A stretch of DNA of 41,343 nucleotides from Flavobacteriales bacterium (lineage in GTDB: Bacteria > Bacteroidota > Bacteroidia > Flavobacteriales_D > Sanyastnellaceae). The position numbers and the translations under genes are program-made. Of this stretch, positions 24,267 through 33,200 are shown piece after piece (the first letter of the stretch is position 1; each line of letters begins with the position of its first letter). The stretch lies in assembly GCA_020437755.1 (NCBI GenBank), contig JAGQVX010000016.1, positions 1 through 41,343 of the forward strand, read 5' to 3'. The notes beneath the pieces were generated by a model. The model did not search any database. It was not told the origin of the DNA and saw nothing but the letters and a program-made list of their open reading frames with translations.

Positions 24267-24308
24267 ATGAAACGAACGGATAAAAATCATGTTTCATTAT
24301 CCCGTTCG
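24267..24308. promoter_or_regulatory. Interleaved inverted repeats between the cytochrome cluster and sdhCAB
   Basis: Arm A ATGAAAC (24267-24273) pairs with GTTTCAT (24291-24297). Arm B CGAACGGATAA (24273-24283) pairs with TTATCCCGTTCG (24297-24308, one extra C). The order is A-B-A'-B', which as RNA would be a pseudoknot and as DNA a pair of overlapping operators. It lies 28 bp upstream of the sdhC -7 box, in the divergent intergenic region, so it could regulate both operons. Confidence 0.4.
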
Positions 24309-24335
24309 AAATGCAGCCGAATACATTCTAGTGTG

Positions 24336-24343
24336 TACCTTTG
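24336..24343 (+). promoter_or_regulatory. -7 promoter element of sdhCAB
   Basis: TACCTTTG matches TAnnTTTG exactly and lies 30 bp before the sdhC ATG. No strong -33 TTTG is seen, which fits a promoter needing an activator. Confidence 0.55.
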
Positions 24344-24373
24344 CCTTCAGTAATTTGCTAAACCTGTACAGAG

Positions 24374-25024
24374 ATGAGTAACACTAAGTGGCTCTCCACT
24401 TCGATCGGAAGGAAATTCTTTATGGCACTCACAGGCCTCTTTCTGATCACCTTTATCACATTGCACCTGGCAATCAATTTGCTTACGATGGTCAGCAAGG
24501 ATGCCTTCAACGAAGCCTCACATTTTATGGCTACCAATCCGTTGATACAAGTCATGCAATACGTGCTTGCAGCTGGATTTCTCATTCACATTGTGATGGG
24601 GATCAACCTCACCCTTAAAAATAAGAGTGCCAGACCTGAGAAGTACGCCTATAACCGACCCTCTGCCAATTCAGGTTTTTCATCGCGATCGATGATTATT
24701 ACCGGTATGTTGGTCCTGGTGTTCCTGGTACTCCACTTGCGCGATTATTTCGTGGAGCTCAAATTTGGCGACATGAATGGTTTTGATAATGACTATGATT
24801 TGGTCGTTACACTGTTTGGAATGTGGTACTATACGCTCATCTATGTGTTGGCATTCATCGCTTTGGGAATTCACCTCAATCACGGATTTCAGTCAGCTTT
24901 TCAATCGATGGGTGCTAACCATTCACGCTATACACCACTTATCAAGAAACTCGGTGCTGTGTACTGCGTGATTATCGCGGCAGGATTCTCAGCCATCGCT
25001 ATTTTCCATTTCGTCAACGCCTAA
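24374..25024 (+). CDS. sdhC: Succinate dehydrogenase cytochrome b558 subunit
   Basis: A 216-residue integral membrane anchor with five hydrophobic helices, the fused-anchor form of type B succinate:quinone reductases that binds two b haems and menaquinone. It begins 'TSIGRKFFMALTGLFLITFI', and histidines suited to haem ligation lie in the helices ('LHLAINLL', 'LIHIVMGINL', 'LVLHLRDYF', 'GIHLNHGFQSAFQSMG'). Length is usual for Bacteroidota. It is the first gene of sdhCAB, 15 bp ahead of sdhA. Confidence 0.93.
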   Translation: MSNTKWLSTSIGRKFFMALTGLFLITFITLHLAINLLTMVSKDAFNEASHFMATNPLIQVMQYVLAAGFLIHIVMGINLTLKNKSARPEKYAYNRPSANSGFSSRSMIITGMLVLVFLVLHLRDYFVELKFGDMNGFDNDYDLVVTLFGMWYYTLIYVLAFIALGIHLNHGFQSAFQSMGANHSRYTPLIKKLGAVYCVIIAAGFSAIAIFHFVNA

Positions 25025-25039
25025 GAACTTACAAGAATT

Positions 25040-27043
25040 ATGTCAGTATTGGATGCAAAAATTCCTCAGGGTCCGCTCAAAGACAAGTGGACCAAGCACA
25101 AAAACGACATTAACGTAGTCAACCCGGCCAACAAACGACTGATCGACGTCATCGTTGTTGGAACCGGTTTAGCAGGAGGCGCAGCCTCTGCCTCGCTGGC
25201 AGAAATGGGATATAGCGTCAAAGCATTCTGTTTCCAGGATTCTCCTCGCCGTGCCCACTCCATTGCAGCACAAGGCGGGATCAATGCTGCCAAAAACTAT
25301 CAAAACGACGGCGATTCTACCTACCGTCTGTTTTACGATACCGTGAAAGGAGGCGACTACCGCGCACGTGAAGCCAATGTCTACCGACTTGCAGAAGTTT
25401 CGGCCAATATCATTGACCAATGTGTAGCACAGGGTGTTCCTTTCGCCCGCGAATATGGTGGACTACTCGACAATCGCTCTTTTGGAGGTGTATTGGTTTC
25501 CCGAACATTCTATGCCAAAGGCCAAACCGGACAGCAATTGCTTCTTGGTGCATACTCAGCCATGAGCCGCCAAATTGGAAAGGGTAAAATCAAAATGTAC
25601 AACCGTCATGAGATGCTTGAACTTGTGATCGTTGGAGGCAAGGCCCGTGGAATTATTGCACGAAACCTGGTAACCGGAGAAATAGAACGCCATTCTGCTC
25701 ATGCCGTGGTGTTGGCTTCAGGTGGCTATGGCAATGTATTCTTCCTCTCTACCAATGCCATGGGTTCCAATGTGACTGCCGCCTGGAAAGCGCATAAGAA
25801 AGGAGCATACTTCGCAAACCCATGCTTCACTCAAATTCACCCTACTTGTATTCCACGTTCAGGTGAATACCAATCCAAACTCACCCTGATGTCGGAGTCA
25901 CTCCGTAATGATGGGCGTATTTGGGTTCCCAAGAAGAAAGAAGATGTAATGGCCATACGCGAAGGAAGGTTGAGTCCAACCGATCTGCGCGAAGAAGACC
26001 GCGACTACTACCTCGAACGACGATATCCGGCTTTTGGTAATCTCGTTCCCCGCGATGTGGCTTCCCGTGCCGCAAAGGAACGTTGTGACGCAGGATACGG
26101 TGTAAATGACACCGGTGAAGCAGTCTACCTCGACTTCGGATCGGCCATCATGCGTTATGGAAAAGAAAAAGCTATGGTAGACGGTATTACCAACCCAACA
26201 GAGGATGTGATTCGTGAGTTGGGTGAGCAGGTCGTTGAAGCCAAATACGGCAACCTCTTCCAGATGTATGAAAAGATTACCGACGACAATCCATACAAGA
26301 CGCCCATGAAAATTTACCCTGCCGTGCATTACACCATGGGAGGAATCTGGGTTGACTATAACCTTATGACTACCATTCCGGGTTGCTATGCCGCCGGGGA
26401 AGCTAACTTCTCGGATCACGGAGCTAACCGCCTTGGGGCCTCGGCCTTGATGCAAGGTTTGGCTGATGGTTACTTCGTACTGCCCTACACCATAGGCGAT
26501 TACCTCGCGGGCGACATTCGGACGGGTGCTATTCCAAACGACTCTCCGGAGTTTATGGAAGCTGAAAAGCAGGTACGAGACCAAATAGAGAAACTGCTGA
26601 AGAACAACGGATCAAAATCTGTTGACCACTTCCACAGGAGATTGGGTAAAATCATGTGGGATCATGTGGGCATGGCGCGAAATGGTGAAGGGTTGAAGCA
26701 AGCCATTGCTGAAATTCGCTCACTTCGCGATGAATTCTGGAAAGATGTGCGCGTGCCTGGAAAAGCCAACGGATTGAACCCTGAACTTGAAAAAGCCGGA
26801 CGCGTGGCTGATTTCCTGGAATTGGGAGAGTTGATGGCCCTCGACGCACTGCACAGATCTGAATCATGTGGAGGCCACTTCAGAGAAGAGAGCCAAACCG
26901 ACGAAGGAGAGGCGCTTCGAAAAGATGATGAATTCGCCTTTGTATCCGCATGGGAATGGACCGGTGATGCCGGTGAAGCCAAGCTCCACAAAGAAGAACT
27001 CACCTTCAACGATATCGAACTGAAACAACGTAGCTATAAGTAA
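25040..27043 (+). CDS. sdhA: Succinate dehydrogenase flavoprotein subunit
   Basis: A 667-residue catalytic subunit that oxidises succinate to fumarate with covalently bound FAD. Visible signatures are the Rossmann start '[20 protein letters not shown]', the FAD-linking histidine region '[18 protein letters not shown]', '[20 protein letters not shown]', the active-site segment '[10 protein letters not shown]', '[12 protein letters not shown]' and '[20 protein letters not shown]'. The C-terminal capping helices and '[10 protein letters not shown]' are present. Length is normal for the Bacteroidota form. It lies between sdhC (15 bp) and sdhB (21 bp). The leftward ORFs inside it are shadows. Confidence 0.97.
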   Translation: MSVLDAKIPQGPLKDKWTKHKNDINVVNPANKRLIDVIVVGTGLAGGAASASLAEMGYSVKAFCFQDSPRRAHSIAAQGGINAAKNYQNDGDSTYRLFYDTVKGGDYRAREANVYRLAEVSANIIDQCVAQGVPFAREYGGLLDNRSFGGVLVSRTFYAKGQTGQQLLLGAYSAMSRQIGKGKIKMYNRHEMLELVIVGGKARGIIARNLVTGEIERHSAHAVVLASGGYGNVFFLSTNAMGSNVTAAWKAHKKGAYFANPCFTQIHPTCIPRSGEYQSKLTLMSESLRNDGRIWVPKKKEDVMAIREGRLSPTDLREEDRDYYLERRYPAFGNLVPRDVASRAAKERCDAGYGVNDTGEAVYLDFGSAIMRYGKEKAMVDGITNPTEDVIRELGEQVVEAKYGNLFQMYEKITDDNPYKTPMKIYPAVHYTMGGIWVDYNLMTTIPGCYAAGEANFSDHGANRLGASALMQGLADGYFVLPYTIGDYLAGDIRTGAIPNDSPEFMEAEKQVRDQIEKLLKNNGSKSVDHFHRRLGKIMWDHVGMARNGEGLKQAIAEIRSLRDEFWKDVRVPGKANGLNPELEKAGRVADFLELGELMALDALHRSESCGGHFREESQTDEGEALRKDDEFAFVSAWEWTGDAGEAKLHKEELTFNDIELKQRSYK

Positions 27044-27064
27044 GTCACCGCAATTTCGAACATC

Positions 27065-27820
27065 ATGAATCTTACGCTTAAAATATACCGACAAGACGGA
27101 CCGAACGCCAAAGGACGTATGGAAACCTATCAGGTAGCTGATATTTCGGAACACATGTCGTTTCTGGAAATGCTGGACGTACTCAATGAACAGCTTGTTG
27201 CCAAAGGAGAGGAACCTGTAGCATTTGACCACGACTGTCGTGAAGGTATTTGTGGAATGTGCTCATTATATATCAATGGAGAAGCTCACGGGCCCGATCG
27301 TGGGGTAACGACATGTCAGCTTCACATGAGAAAATTCAAGGACGGAGACACTATTTATATAGAGCCCTGGCGCTCCAAAGCTTTTCCGGTTGTGAAAGAT
27401 CTCGTAGTAGATAGGTCATCATTTGATCGTATTATGGCTGCCGGTGGATTTGTTTCAGTGAATACATCAGGGAACACGCAGGATGCCAATGCGATTCCAA
27501 TTCCAAAAACAGATGCCGACAAAGCTTTTGATGCAGCCACATGCATTGGATGCGGTGCTTGCGTTGCAACCTGTAAAAATGCTTCGGCGATGCTCTTTGT
27601 AAGTGCCAAGGTTTCTCAATTGGCGTTACTGCCTCAGGGAAAGGTTGAGCGCACGCATCGTGTACTGAACATGGTGGAGCGGATGGATAAAGAAGGTTTT
27701 GGAAACTGTACCAACACCGGTGCATGCGAAGTGGAATGTCCAAAAGGAATTTCACTTGAAAACATCGCTCGCATGAACAGGGAATACTTAAAGGCATCAC
27801 TGACTGCCGATAAAGACTAA
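27065..27820 (+). CDS. sdhB: Succinate dehydrogenase iron-sulfur subunit
   Basis: 251 residues. The plant-type [2Fe-2S] site uses Cys58, Cys63 and Cys66 in 'CREGICGMC' plus Cys84. The ferredoxin part has '[11 protein letters not shown]' (Cys160, 163, 166, 170) and Cys215, Cys221 and Cys225 ('CEVECPKGI') for the [4Fe-4S] and [3Fe-4S] clusters. It carries electrons from SdhA to quinone in SdhC. A bulged hairpin (27817-27825 with 27842-27849) follows the stop and may end the transcript. Confidence 0.96.
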   Translation: MNLTLKIYRQDGPNAKGRMETYQVADISEHMSFLEMLDVLNEQLVAKGEEPVAFDHDCREGICGMCSLYINGEAHGPDRGVTTCQLHMRKFKDGDTIYIEPWRSKAFPVVKDLVVDRSSFDRIMAAGGFVSVNTSGNTQDANAIPIPKTDADKAFDAATCIGCGACVATCKNASAMLFVSAKVSQLALLPQGKVERTHRVLNMVERMDKEGFGNCTNTGACEVECPKGISLENIARMNREYLKASLTADKD

Positions 27821-27849
27821 ATTCCTCTTTTAATTACCTTGGGAATTAG
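27817..27849 (+). terminator. Weak hairpin after sdhB
   Basis: CTAAATTCC (27817-27825, overlapping the sdhB stop) pairs with GGAATTAG (27842-27849) with one bulged A. No clear U-tract follows. It may separate sdhCAB from the metal cluster downstream. Confidence 0.3.
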
Positions 27850-27892
27850 GTGTTTAACAAAAATCAACGAAACACCTACTCTGAAAAATCGT

Positions 27893-27900
27893 TACCTTTG
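27893..27900 (+). promoter_or_regulatory. -7 promoter element of the HYC/HMA/TonB cluster
   Basis: TACCTTTG is a perfect TAnnTTTG match placed 17 bp before the chosen ATG at 27918. The upstream in-frame GTG (27900) overlaps the box itself and cannot be the start of a transcript made from it. Confidence 0.5.
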
Positions 27901-27917
27901 TGATGATGCACAAGGGA

Positions 27918-28295
27918 ATGGCTATCATATTCGCAGTGATTTATCTGCTGGGAACCTCAGGTATTGTTCTGAGTCGGCACTACTGCTGTGGCCAATTTCA
28001 ACATGTCGATCTGTTCACGGTTCAGGGTGGATCCTGCTGTGATCACGGCGATCATCAATGCACTTCATCCGACGAAAAATGCTGTAAATACGATGTTGTA
28101 TACTACAGTGTGGATGACGAGCACGCAGCCACTTCTGCCATATCTATGGCCTACATGCCGCTTGTGCAAGAAACCGAAATCCCGACGCTTGCCGAGGAGA
28201 TAAAGTATGAAGTTTCCCTTCCTTTTCCCGACGTACCCGATCCGCCTGGAGTCCCGGTGTACATAAAGTTTCATCAATTGGTGTTGTATGCTTGA
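27918..28295 (+). CDS. HYC_CC_PP-family small exported protein
   Basis: 125 residues from ATG 27918. A hydrophobic N-terminus ('MAIIFAVIYLLGTSGIVLS') leads into 'RHYCCGQF', then 'GGSCCDHGDHQC', 'DEKCCKYD' and a late 'DVPDPPGVP'. These are the HYC, CC and PP marks that name a Bacteroidota family found beside heavy-metal genes. Ten cysteines and several His/Asp in the first 60 mature residues make periplasmic metal binding likely. It is followed by an HMA protein and a TonB receptor on the same strand. The start was chosen from the promoter box position; in-frame ATGs at 27903 and 27906 are alternatives. Confidence 0.72.
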   Translation: MAIIFAVIYLLGTSGIVLSRHYCCGQFQHVDLFTVQGGSCCDHGDHQCTSSDEKCCKYDVVYYSVDDEHAATSAISMAYMPLVQETEIPTLAEEIKYEVSLPFPDVPDPPGVPVYIKFHQLVLYA

Positions 28296-28338
28296 TTGTT
28301 ACTGAATTTCAATTCATTAACTTTCAAATACAATACTC

Positions 28339-28704
28339 ATGAAATCATTCAAATATATCTTCGCCCTCACATTTGCCCTTGTGGCTTCTCTTTCTTCAAT
28401 TGCACAGGATAACAAACCTGTTTCTGTCGAATTCACTGTGGGCGGCGTTTGCGAAATGTGTGAAAAGCGCATTGAAAAGGCGGTAGACGTTCCCGGAGTT
28501 ATCTACGCCGATTACAACCTCGAAAACCATAAGTTATCACTGGTTTACAAGCCGAAGAAAATCTCTGAAGATCAGATACATAAGCTGCTAAACGAAGCAG
28601 GGCACGACACGGAAAAGTCGAAAGCCAGCGATGAGCAGTATGCAAAGATCCATTCTTGTTGTCAGTATCGTGAGCATGTTCACGATCATGACCACGACCA
28701 CTAA
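28339..28704 (+). CDS. Periplasmic heavy-metal-associated (HMA) domain protein with His-rich tail
   Basis: 121 residues: signal peptide ('MKSFKYIFALTFALVASLSS'), then one HMA ferredoxin-like domain (about 30-95) with the metal site 'GGVCEMCEKRIEKA'; the two Cys spaced CxxC would bind Cu(I) or a similar ion. The C-terminus has a CC pair ('HSCCQYREH') and ends 'HVHDHDHDH', a second likely metal site. By family knowledge such proteins hand copper or other soft metals between partners. It lies 43 bp after the HYC gene and 10 bp before the TonB receptor start. Confidence 0.88.
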   Translation: MKSFKYIFALTFALVASLSSIAQDNKPVSVEFTVGGVCEMCEKRIEKAVDVPGVIYADYNLENHKLSLVYKPKKISEDQIHKLLNEAGHDTEKSKASDEQYAKIHSCCQYREHVHDHDHDH

Positions 28705-28714
28705 CCGCACGCCC

Positions 28715-30943
28715 ATGAAAAATCTATGGATTATGTCGCTGTTTCTCTTCCTGGGAATGCAGCTGACAGCGCAGGACGTGGTGCGCGGAATAGTAACGAC
28801 CAAGGATAAATCACCTCTTCCAGGGGCTACTGTAGTGTGGCTCAATACACGATCAGGAACCGTAACAGAACTTGATGGTAAATTCGAAATTGCACGTCAT
28901 CCCAGTGTGAATTCACTGGTAGTGTCTTTTGTCGGGTATCAGTCGGATACCGTTATGTACACGGGTCAATCTGAACTGATCATTCGTTTGCAAGCCGGAG
29001 AGCAACTGGAAGCGGCCGAGATCGAAGCGGAACGAGAATCGACAGAAATGTCGCTTATTGATCCGCTCATTTCACAAACCATCGGCGAACAGGAACTCTG
29101 TAAAGCTGCCTGCTGTAACTTGTCGGAAGCTTTTGAAACAAACGCATCCATCGATGCGTCGTTCACCGATGCAGTCACGGGAACCCGACAAATCCGAATG
29201 CTAGGACTGGATGGTAAATACACCCAAATCCTCAAAGACAACATCCCCGATGTGCGTGGTTTGTCGAGTATTTACGGTTTGACCTACATACCCGGCACCT
29301 GGATCAACCAAATTTCCATTTCGAAAGGTGCCGGATCGGTAGTGAACGGTTACGAAAGCATAACGGGCGAGATCAACGTGGGAATGAAAAGTCCTGACAA
29401 TGCCGAACGCCTGTATGTGAACGCATATGCCAATCAAGGTGGAAGGATTGAACTGAATGCCGGAGTCATGAAACCTATTGGCAAGCATTGGGGCACTACG
29501 TTGCTAACACATGGGGAGTATGGTGCGGCGCGATGGGACAACAATAACGACGGTTTCCTCGATAACCCCTTAAAAAAGGATTTCATCCTGAGAAACGAAT
29601 GGAGTTTTCATGGCGACAACGGGATGAATGGTACCTACCAGGTTTCATGGCTGGAACAGGATAATGTTGGAGGTCAGTTTGACTTCACACCCGGTGAAAT
29701 CACCACACAACCCATTTGGGGTGCGCGAATTCAAACGACGCGACTCGATGGATCCGCTAAAACCGGATATGTGTTCAAAGAAAAGGAAGGAACCAGTTTA
29801 GGAACGCAGTTCAGCGGTGTATATCATGAACAAAGCAGTTACTTCGGCACTAAAACCTACGATGGCAAGCAACGCTCTTTTCGTGGAAACGTGCTGTTTC
29901 AGTCACAACTGGGCAACAAGGAAAACACCTATGTAGTGGGTGCTACCTACACACATGACGAATTCAATGAGCAACTCGACAGCACCAGTTACGCACGTGT
30001 TGAGAATACTGTGGGAGGATATGCGGAATACACGCTCAACAAACTGGAACTCATCACCGTGGTCGCAGGTTTACGACTGGATTACAACAGTTTATATGGA
30101 TTAATATACACTCCACGCTTGCATGTGAGGTACAGTATTACTGAAAACACATCTTTGAAACTGGCAGCCGGAAGGGGATTTCGATCTCCCAATGTTATCA
30201 TGGAAAACGTGGGATTGCTCGCTAGTTCGCGAACCTGGGACATACAGGGTGATCCCAACAAGCCCGGTTTTGGGTTAGACCCTGAATCGGCCTGGAATGG
30301 TGGGATTAGTCTGGTAAGCAAGTTTAAACTTCGCTATCGCGATGCCTCACTTGCGGTCGATTTTTACCGCACTCATTTCGAGAATCAGATTATTGCGGAC
30401 ATGGAAACTGCCGGGACCGTGAAATTCTACAATTTGAATGGACCTTCCTGGTCCAACAGTTTCCAAACAGAATTCAGTTGGTCGCCCGTGAAGCGCTTGG
30501 ACGTGCGTGTGGCATATCGTTGGTTAAATGTGAAATCGCAGTATGGGAATGACATTCTGGACAAGCCACTTGTTGCGGCACATAGAGGGTTTCTCAATTT
30601 GGCGTATGCCACAAAATTGAACGAAAAAGACCGGCAATGGAAATTCGACGTAACCACCCAAGCTGTGGGACAAAAGCGAATTCCCAATACGCAGGCCAAC
30701 CCTGAGGAATACGAATTACCAGCCTGGTCTGATCCATATGTGGTAGTCAACGCCCAAGTAACACGCGTTTTCGGACCAAAATTCGAAGTGTATCTCGGCG
30801 GCGAAAACCTCACGAATTACCGCCAGCCCGATGCTATAGTAGCGGCGAGCGAACCCTTCAGCCCCTATTTTGACGCCTCAATGATTTGGGGTCCCGTATT
30901 TGGCCGCATGGCCTACGCCGGCTTACGCTGGAAAATTGAGTAA
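28715..30943 (+). CDS. TonB-dependent receptor of the metal (copper-type) cluster
   Basis: 742 residues from ATG 28715; this start gives a proper signal peptide ('MKNLWIMSLFLFLGMQLTAQ'), and 28 extra residues from 28631 would overlap the HMA gene. A carboxypeptidase-regulatory-like domain (about 22-105), a plug domain and a barrel follow. The plug begins 'ELCKAACCNLSEAFETNASID', in which the CC motif recurs in receptors next to HMA and HYC_CC_PP genes. Such receptors probably import copper or a copper chelate, though the ligand is unproven. A copy of the 13-bp word lies in codons for LAYA. A strong hairpin terminator follows. Confidence 0.9.
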   Translation: MKNLWIMSLFLFLGMQLTAQDVVRGIVTTKDKSPLPGATVVWLNTRSGTVTELDGKFEIARHPSVNSLVVSFVGYQSDTVMYTGQSELIIRLQAGEQLEAAEIEAERESTEMSLIDPLISQTIGEQELCKAACCNLSEAFETNASIDASFTDAVTGTRQIRMLGLDGKYTQILKDNIPDVRGLSSIYGLTYIPGTWINQISISKGAGSVVNGYESITGEINVGMKSPDNAERLYVNAYANQGGRIELNAGVMKPIGKHWGTTLLTHGEYGAARWDNNNDGFLDNPLKKDFILRNEWSFHGDNGMNGTYQVSWLEQDNVGGQFDFTPGEITTQPIWGARIQTTRLDGSAKTGYVFKEKEGTSLGTQFSGVYHEQSSYFGTKTYDGKQRSFRGNVLFQSQLGNKENTYVVGATYTHDEFNEQLDSTSYARVENTVGGYAEYTLNKLELITVVAGLRLDYNSLYGLIYTPRLHVRYSITENTSLKLAAGRGFRSPNVIMENVGLLASSRTWDIQGDPNKPGFGLDPESAWNGGISLVSKFKLRYRDASLAVDFYRTHFENQIIADMETAGTVKFYNLNGPSWSNSFQTEFSWSPVKRLDVRVAYRWLNVKSQYGNDILDKPLVAAHRGFLNLAYATKLNEKDRQWKFDVTTQAVGQKRIPNTQANPEEYELPAWSDPYVVVNAQVTRVFGPKFEVYLGGENLTNYRQPDAIVAASEPFSPYFDASMIWGPVFGRMAYAGLRWKIE
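30598..30610 (+). repeat. Dispersed 13-bp word, copy 10
   Basis: TTTGGCGTATGCC, sense in the metal-cluster TonB receptor; codons Leu-Ala-Tyr-Ala. Confidence 0.85.
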
Positions 30944-30948
30944 AACAT

Positions 30949-30983
30949 AAGCATCCGGCGGTCAAGAGTGCTGCCGGATGCTT
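30949..30983. terminator. Bidirectional intrinsic terminator
   Basis: AAGCATCCGGC (30949-30959) pairs perfectly with GCCGGATGCTT (30973-30983) around a 13-base loop. On the plus strand it is followed by a T-rich run. It lies between the convergent TonB receptor and Kazal gene and can serve both. Confidence 0.8.
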
Positions 30984-30986
30984 TTC

Positions 30987-31934
30987 TTATGGACAAGACT
31001 GACCGAAAACCGCCAGAAAAACGAGAAGGTCCAAAGTGTCAATCACCCCGTCATAGTTGAGGTCTGATGGGCAGGGAATGGGCTCATTTATCGCAATTCC
31101 CGCACATTCACAACAATCATTGTATACATCGTCAATGGTGTTGGCATCACCATCATCACACGGTAACCCTGCAGCCTTTTGAGGGTCGAACATGTCACAA
31201 TCAAGCACATCAGGTACGCCATCACTGTCGGTATCTGCACACGCACCCGAAAGCCAGGCGGTCACCCCATCGGTTTGCTGAGCCAGACAAGCATTATTAT
31301 AAGTAACTCCATTACAACCACATACAGGATCATACACTTGGGAGCAATTCACGGGGTTTTGAATGAGATCGGTATTAATGCAGGTATAGGGGCATACGCC
31401 AAATGTCCAGGAAGTCACACCACCTTCATGCAACGCTGTACATACATTCACATAGGTGTTACCATCACAGCCACATACCGGTTGGTACACTGCTGAGCAA
31501 CTCGTTCCATCAATCAAATCCGGATCGATGCAATCTTGCACATTTGAGCAGGCAAGTTCACATGCTTCGGGCGTTTCGTAGAGAAAATTGGTGTAGTCAA
31601 ATCCATTATCCCCAACAGCTGAACAACCCGAAACTTCAATACAAACACCATCAACGTAACCATATCCTAACACGAAATCACACGGTCCGAAATCTACCTC
31701 GGTCATATCCAGACAAGGATACAACGGACATTCTCCGGTAGTCCATGAAGTGACTCCAGCATGATACCACGCTTCACATATATTGGCGTAAGTCACTCCA
31801 TCGCATCCGCAAACAGGATCATAGATATCTGCGCAGAATATTTCCGGATCAATTTGCGACTCATTAATACAACTTGTCTGTGCACTGGAAATCAGCGAAA
31901 CAAACAGGGCTAGTAACATGAAAAGGTGTTTCAT
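30987..31934 (-). CDS. Secreted protein with three Kazal domains, a calcium-type TSP3 segment and an EF-hand/dockerin-like end
   Basis: 315 residues with a signal peptide ('MKHLFMLLALFVSLISSAQ'). Three Kazal-type inhibitor modules are seen, each with 'DPVCGCDGVTYANIC'-type cores ('YDPVCGCDGVTY', 'YQPVCGCDGNTY', 'YDPVCGCNGVTY') and a closing 'GVT.W..G.C'. A Cys-rich segment between modules 1 and 2 is unassigned. The end carries 'DTDSDGVPDVLDCD' (thrombospondin type 3-like, Ca-binding) and 'DLNYDGVIDTLDLLVFLAVFG' spread over the last 25 residues, a dockerin-like EF-hand. No T9SS sorting domain is visible, so the export route past the periplasm is unclear. A protease-inhibiting role is inferred. 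Confidence 0.85.
   Translation of the reverse strand: MKHLFMLLALFVSLISSAQTSCINESQIDPEIFCADIYDPVCGCDGVTYANICEAWYHAGVTSWTTGECPLYPCLDMTEVDFGPCDFVLGYGYVDGVCIEVSGCSAVGDNGFDYTNFLYETPEACELACSNVQDCIDPDLIDGTSCSAVYQPVCGCDGNTYVNVCTALHEGGVTSWTFGVCPYTCINTDLIQNPVNCSQVYDPVCGCNGVTYNNACLAQQTDGVTAWLSGACADTDSDGVPDVLDCDMFDPQKAAGLPCDDGDANTIDDVYNDCCECAGIAINEPIPCPSDLNYDGVIDTLDLLVFLAVFGQSCP
31391..31403 (-). repeat. Dispersed 13-bp word, copy 11
   Basis: TTTGGCGTATGCC on the minus strand, sense in the Kazal gene but in another frame; codons Phe-Gly-Val-Cys. Confidence 0.85.
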
Positions 31935-31997
31935 TACTCTGAATTTTGTAGATAAAGGTACTCAATTCGTCGACGAATTGGCTCATTCTCGGCAATA

Positions 31998-32660
31998 TCA
32001 CCCCAGAAACTGCCCCAATCCAACAGGCTGGTAGAGCAGCCATCCGGTAAGGCTGAAGCGATTCTTGTGCGCCATAAGAACCTGATGAGGCACATCGGCA
32101 CTTTTAAAAAGGGCACAACGTTTTGCCAAAGGCTCAACGATAACGGAGTCATCATCACGGAAGATTTCCAACTCACCGCCGTCGCCCGGCTGCCACAGCT
32201 CATTGAGATAAATCACCATGGAAATCATACGATTGTTTCGTCCGGCAAACTGATCCAGATGCCGGTCGTAAAACGAACCTTTAGGATAGTGCGCGAGGTG
32301 GAACTCGCTGTCTGAAATGCTCAGGTAACAATACCGATTCATGATATGTATGGCCTCATCCACCAAATCCCAGAAAGCCCTAAGATCGATATCACGTGAA
32401 CGTTCCAGCCAATAGGTTCGATCACCACGAATGCCTTCCTGGATGGTAAAATCGCCTAAAGAACCAATACCGGCTTGGGTAAAATCGGGCAAATGACGGG
32501 AGCAATGCGCCATAATCTTCCTGAAGAGTTCCTCATCCAGAAAATCATCAATGATCACATAATCGTTCTCAGCGAGCTCCTCTACCCAGAGGAGCCATCG
32601 CTCTAAGCTATGCTGCACCTGTATGTTGCAAAAAGGTGCGGAAAGGTAAGTAATTATCAC
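31998..32660 (-). CDS. 2-oxoglutarate/Fe(II)-dependent oxygenase (prolyl-hydroxylase type)
   Basis: 220 residues with the double-stranded beta-helix signature of P4H/Tpa1-like dioxygenases. Fe ligands are His134 and Asp136 ('YDRHLDQF') and His192 ('DVPHQVL'); Arg201 ('NRFSLTGW') would hold 2-oxoglutarate. The N-terminal 'YVIIDDFLDEELFRKI' is typical of the class, and 'GDGGELEIF' forms the strand before the second His. The substrate is unknown; relatives hydroxylate protein proline or other residues. Residues 1-15 are not family-like, so the start may be a downstream GTG (residue 15). Confidence 0.85.
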   Translation of the reverse strand: MIITYLSAPFCNIQVQHSLERWLLWVEELAENDYVIIDDFLDEELFRKIMAHCSRHLPDFTQAGIGSLGDFTIQEGIRGDRTYWLERSRDIDLRAFWDLVDEAIHIMNRYCYLSISDSEFHLAHYPKGSFYDRHLDQFAGRNNRMISMVIYLNELWQPGDGGELEIFRDDDSVIVEPLAKRCALFKSADVPHQVLMAHKNRFSLTGWLLYQPVGLGQFLG

Positions 32661-32736
32661 AATTGAAAAACGCGCTCCAAACCACCCGGGAAAGGAGCCG
32701 AAGTCCTCTTGAAATCAGTATTCAGGAGCCTCCCCC

Positions 32737-33156
32737 TTACTTCGTAGTCTCTCCACCCATATCCGTGAAAACCTGATCGACGGGCTCCCATAATTCAATC
32801 TTGTTGCCTTCAGGATCCATAATGTGGACGAACTTTCCATAGTCGTAGGTCTCTATATCGTCACAGATAGTGACTCCGGCGGCTCGCATTTCTTCTACCA
32901 GTTGTTCCAGACCTTCAACTCGATAATTGATCATAAATGGCTTTTGAGAGGGCTCAAAATACTTGGTGTCCTGGGCAAAAGGACTCCACTGCAAATATGC
33001 CGGCTGGTCGGGTTTGCCAGCTTCACGAAACTCGAATGATGAGCCGTATTCATTGGTTTTTAAGCCGAGATGGGTGCTGTACCAATCGCGCATGGCAGAT
33101 GGATTTTCGCATTTGAAGAATATCCCGCCTATTCCTGTTACTTTCTTTCGTTCCAT
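32737..33156 (-). CDS. VOC (glyoxalase/bleomycin-resistance fold) protein
   Basis: A 139-residue single-module VOC protein: 'VTGIGGIFFKCENPSAMRDW' opens the first beta-alpha-beta unit, and 'YGKFVHIMDPEGNKIELWEP' closes the second with the metal-ligand Glu in 'IELWEP'. Members act as dioxygenases, glyoxalases, epimerases or resistance proteins; the short generic form gives no clue to substrate. It is followed 76 bp later by the 2OG oxygenase and lies 44 bp after ogt, all on the minus strand. Confidence 0.85.
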   Translation of the reverse strand: MERKKVTGIGGIFFKCENPSAMRDWYSTHLGLKTNEYGSSFEFREAGKPDQPAYLQWSPFAQDTKYFEPSQKPFMINYRVEGLEQLVEEMRAAGVTICDDIETYDYGKFVHIMDPEGNKIELWEPVDQVFTDMGGETTK

Positions 33157-33200
33157 GAGTAAAGTTGTGTGGGCAAAAGATACGATTTCAAGGCAAGTCT

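Noticed and set aside
25898..26584. 228-residue minus-strand ORF inside sdhA
   Set aside because: Antisense shadow of a highly conserved gene.
31934..32203. 89-residue minus-strand ORF between the Kazal and 2OG-oxygenase genes
   Set aside because: It overlaps most of the oxygenase C-terminal coding region in another frame and ends at the Kazal start; no protein features.
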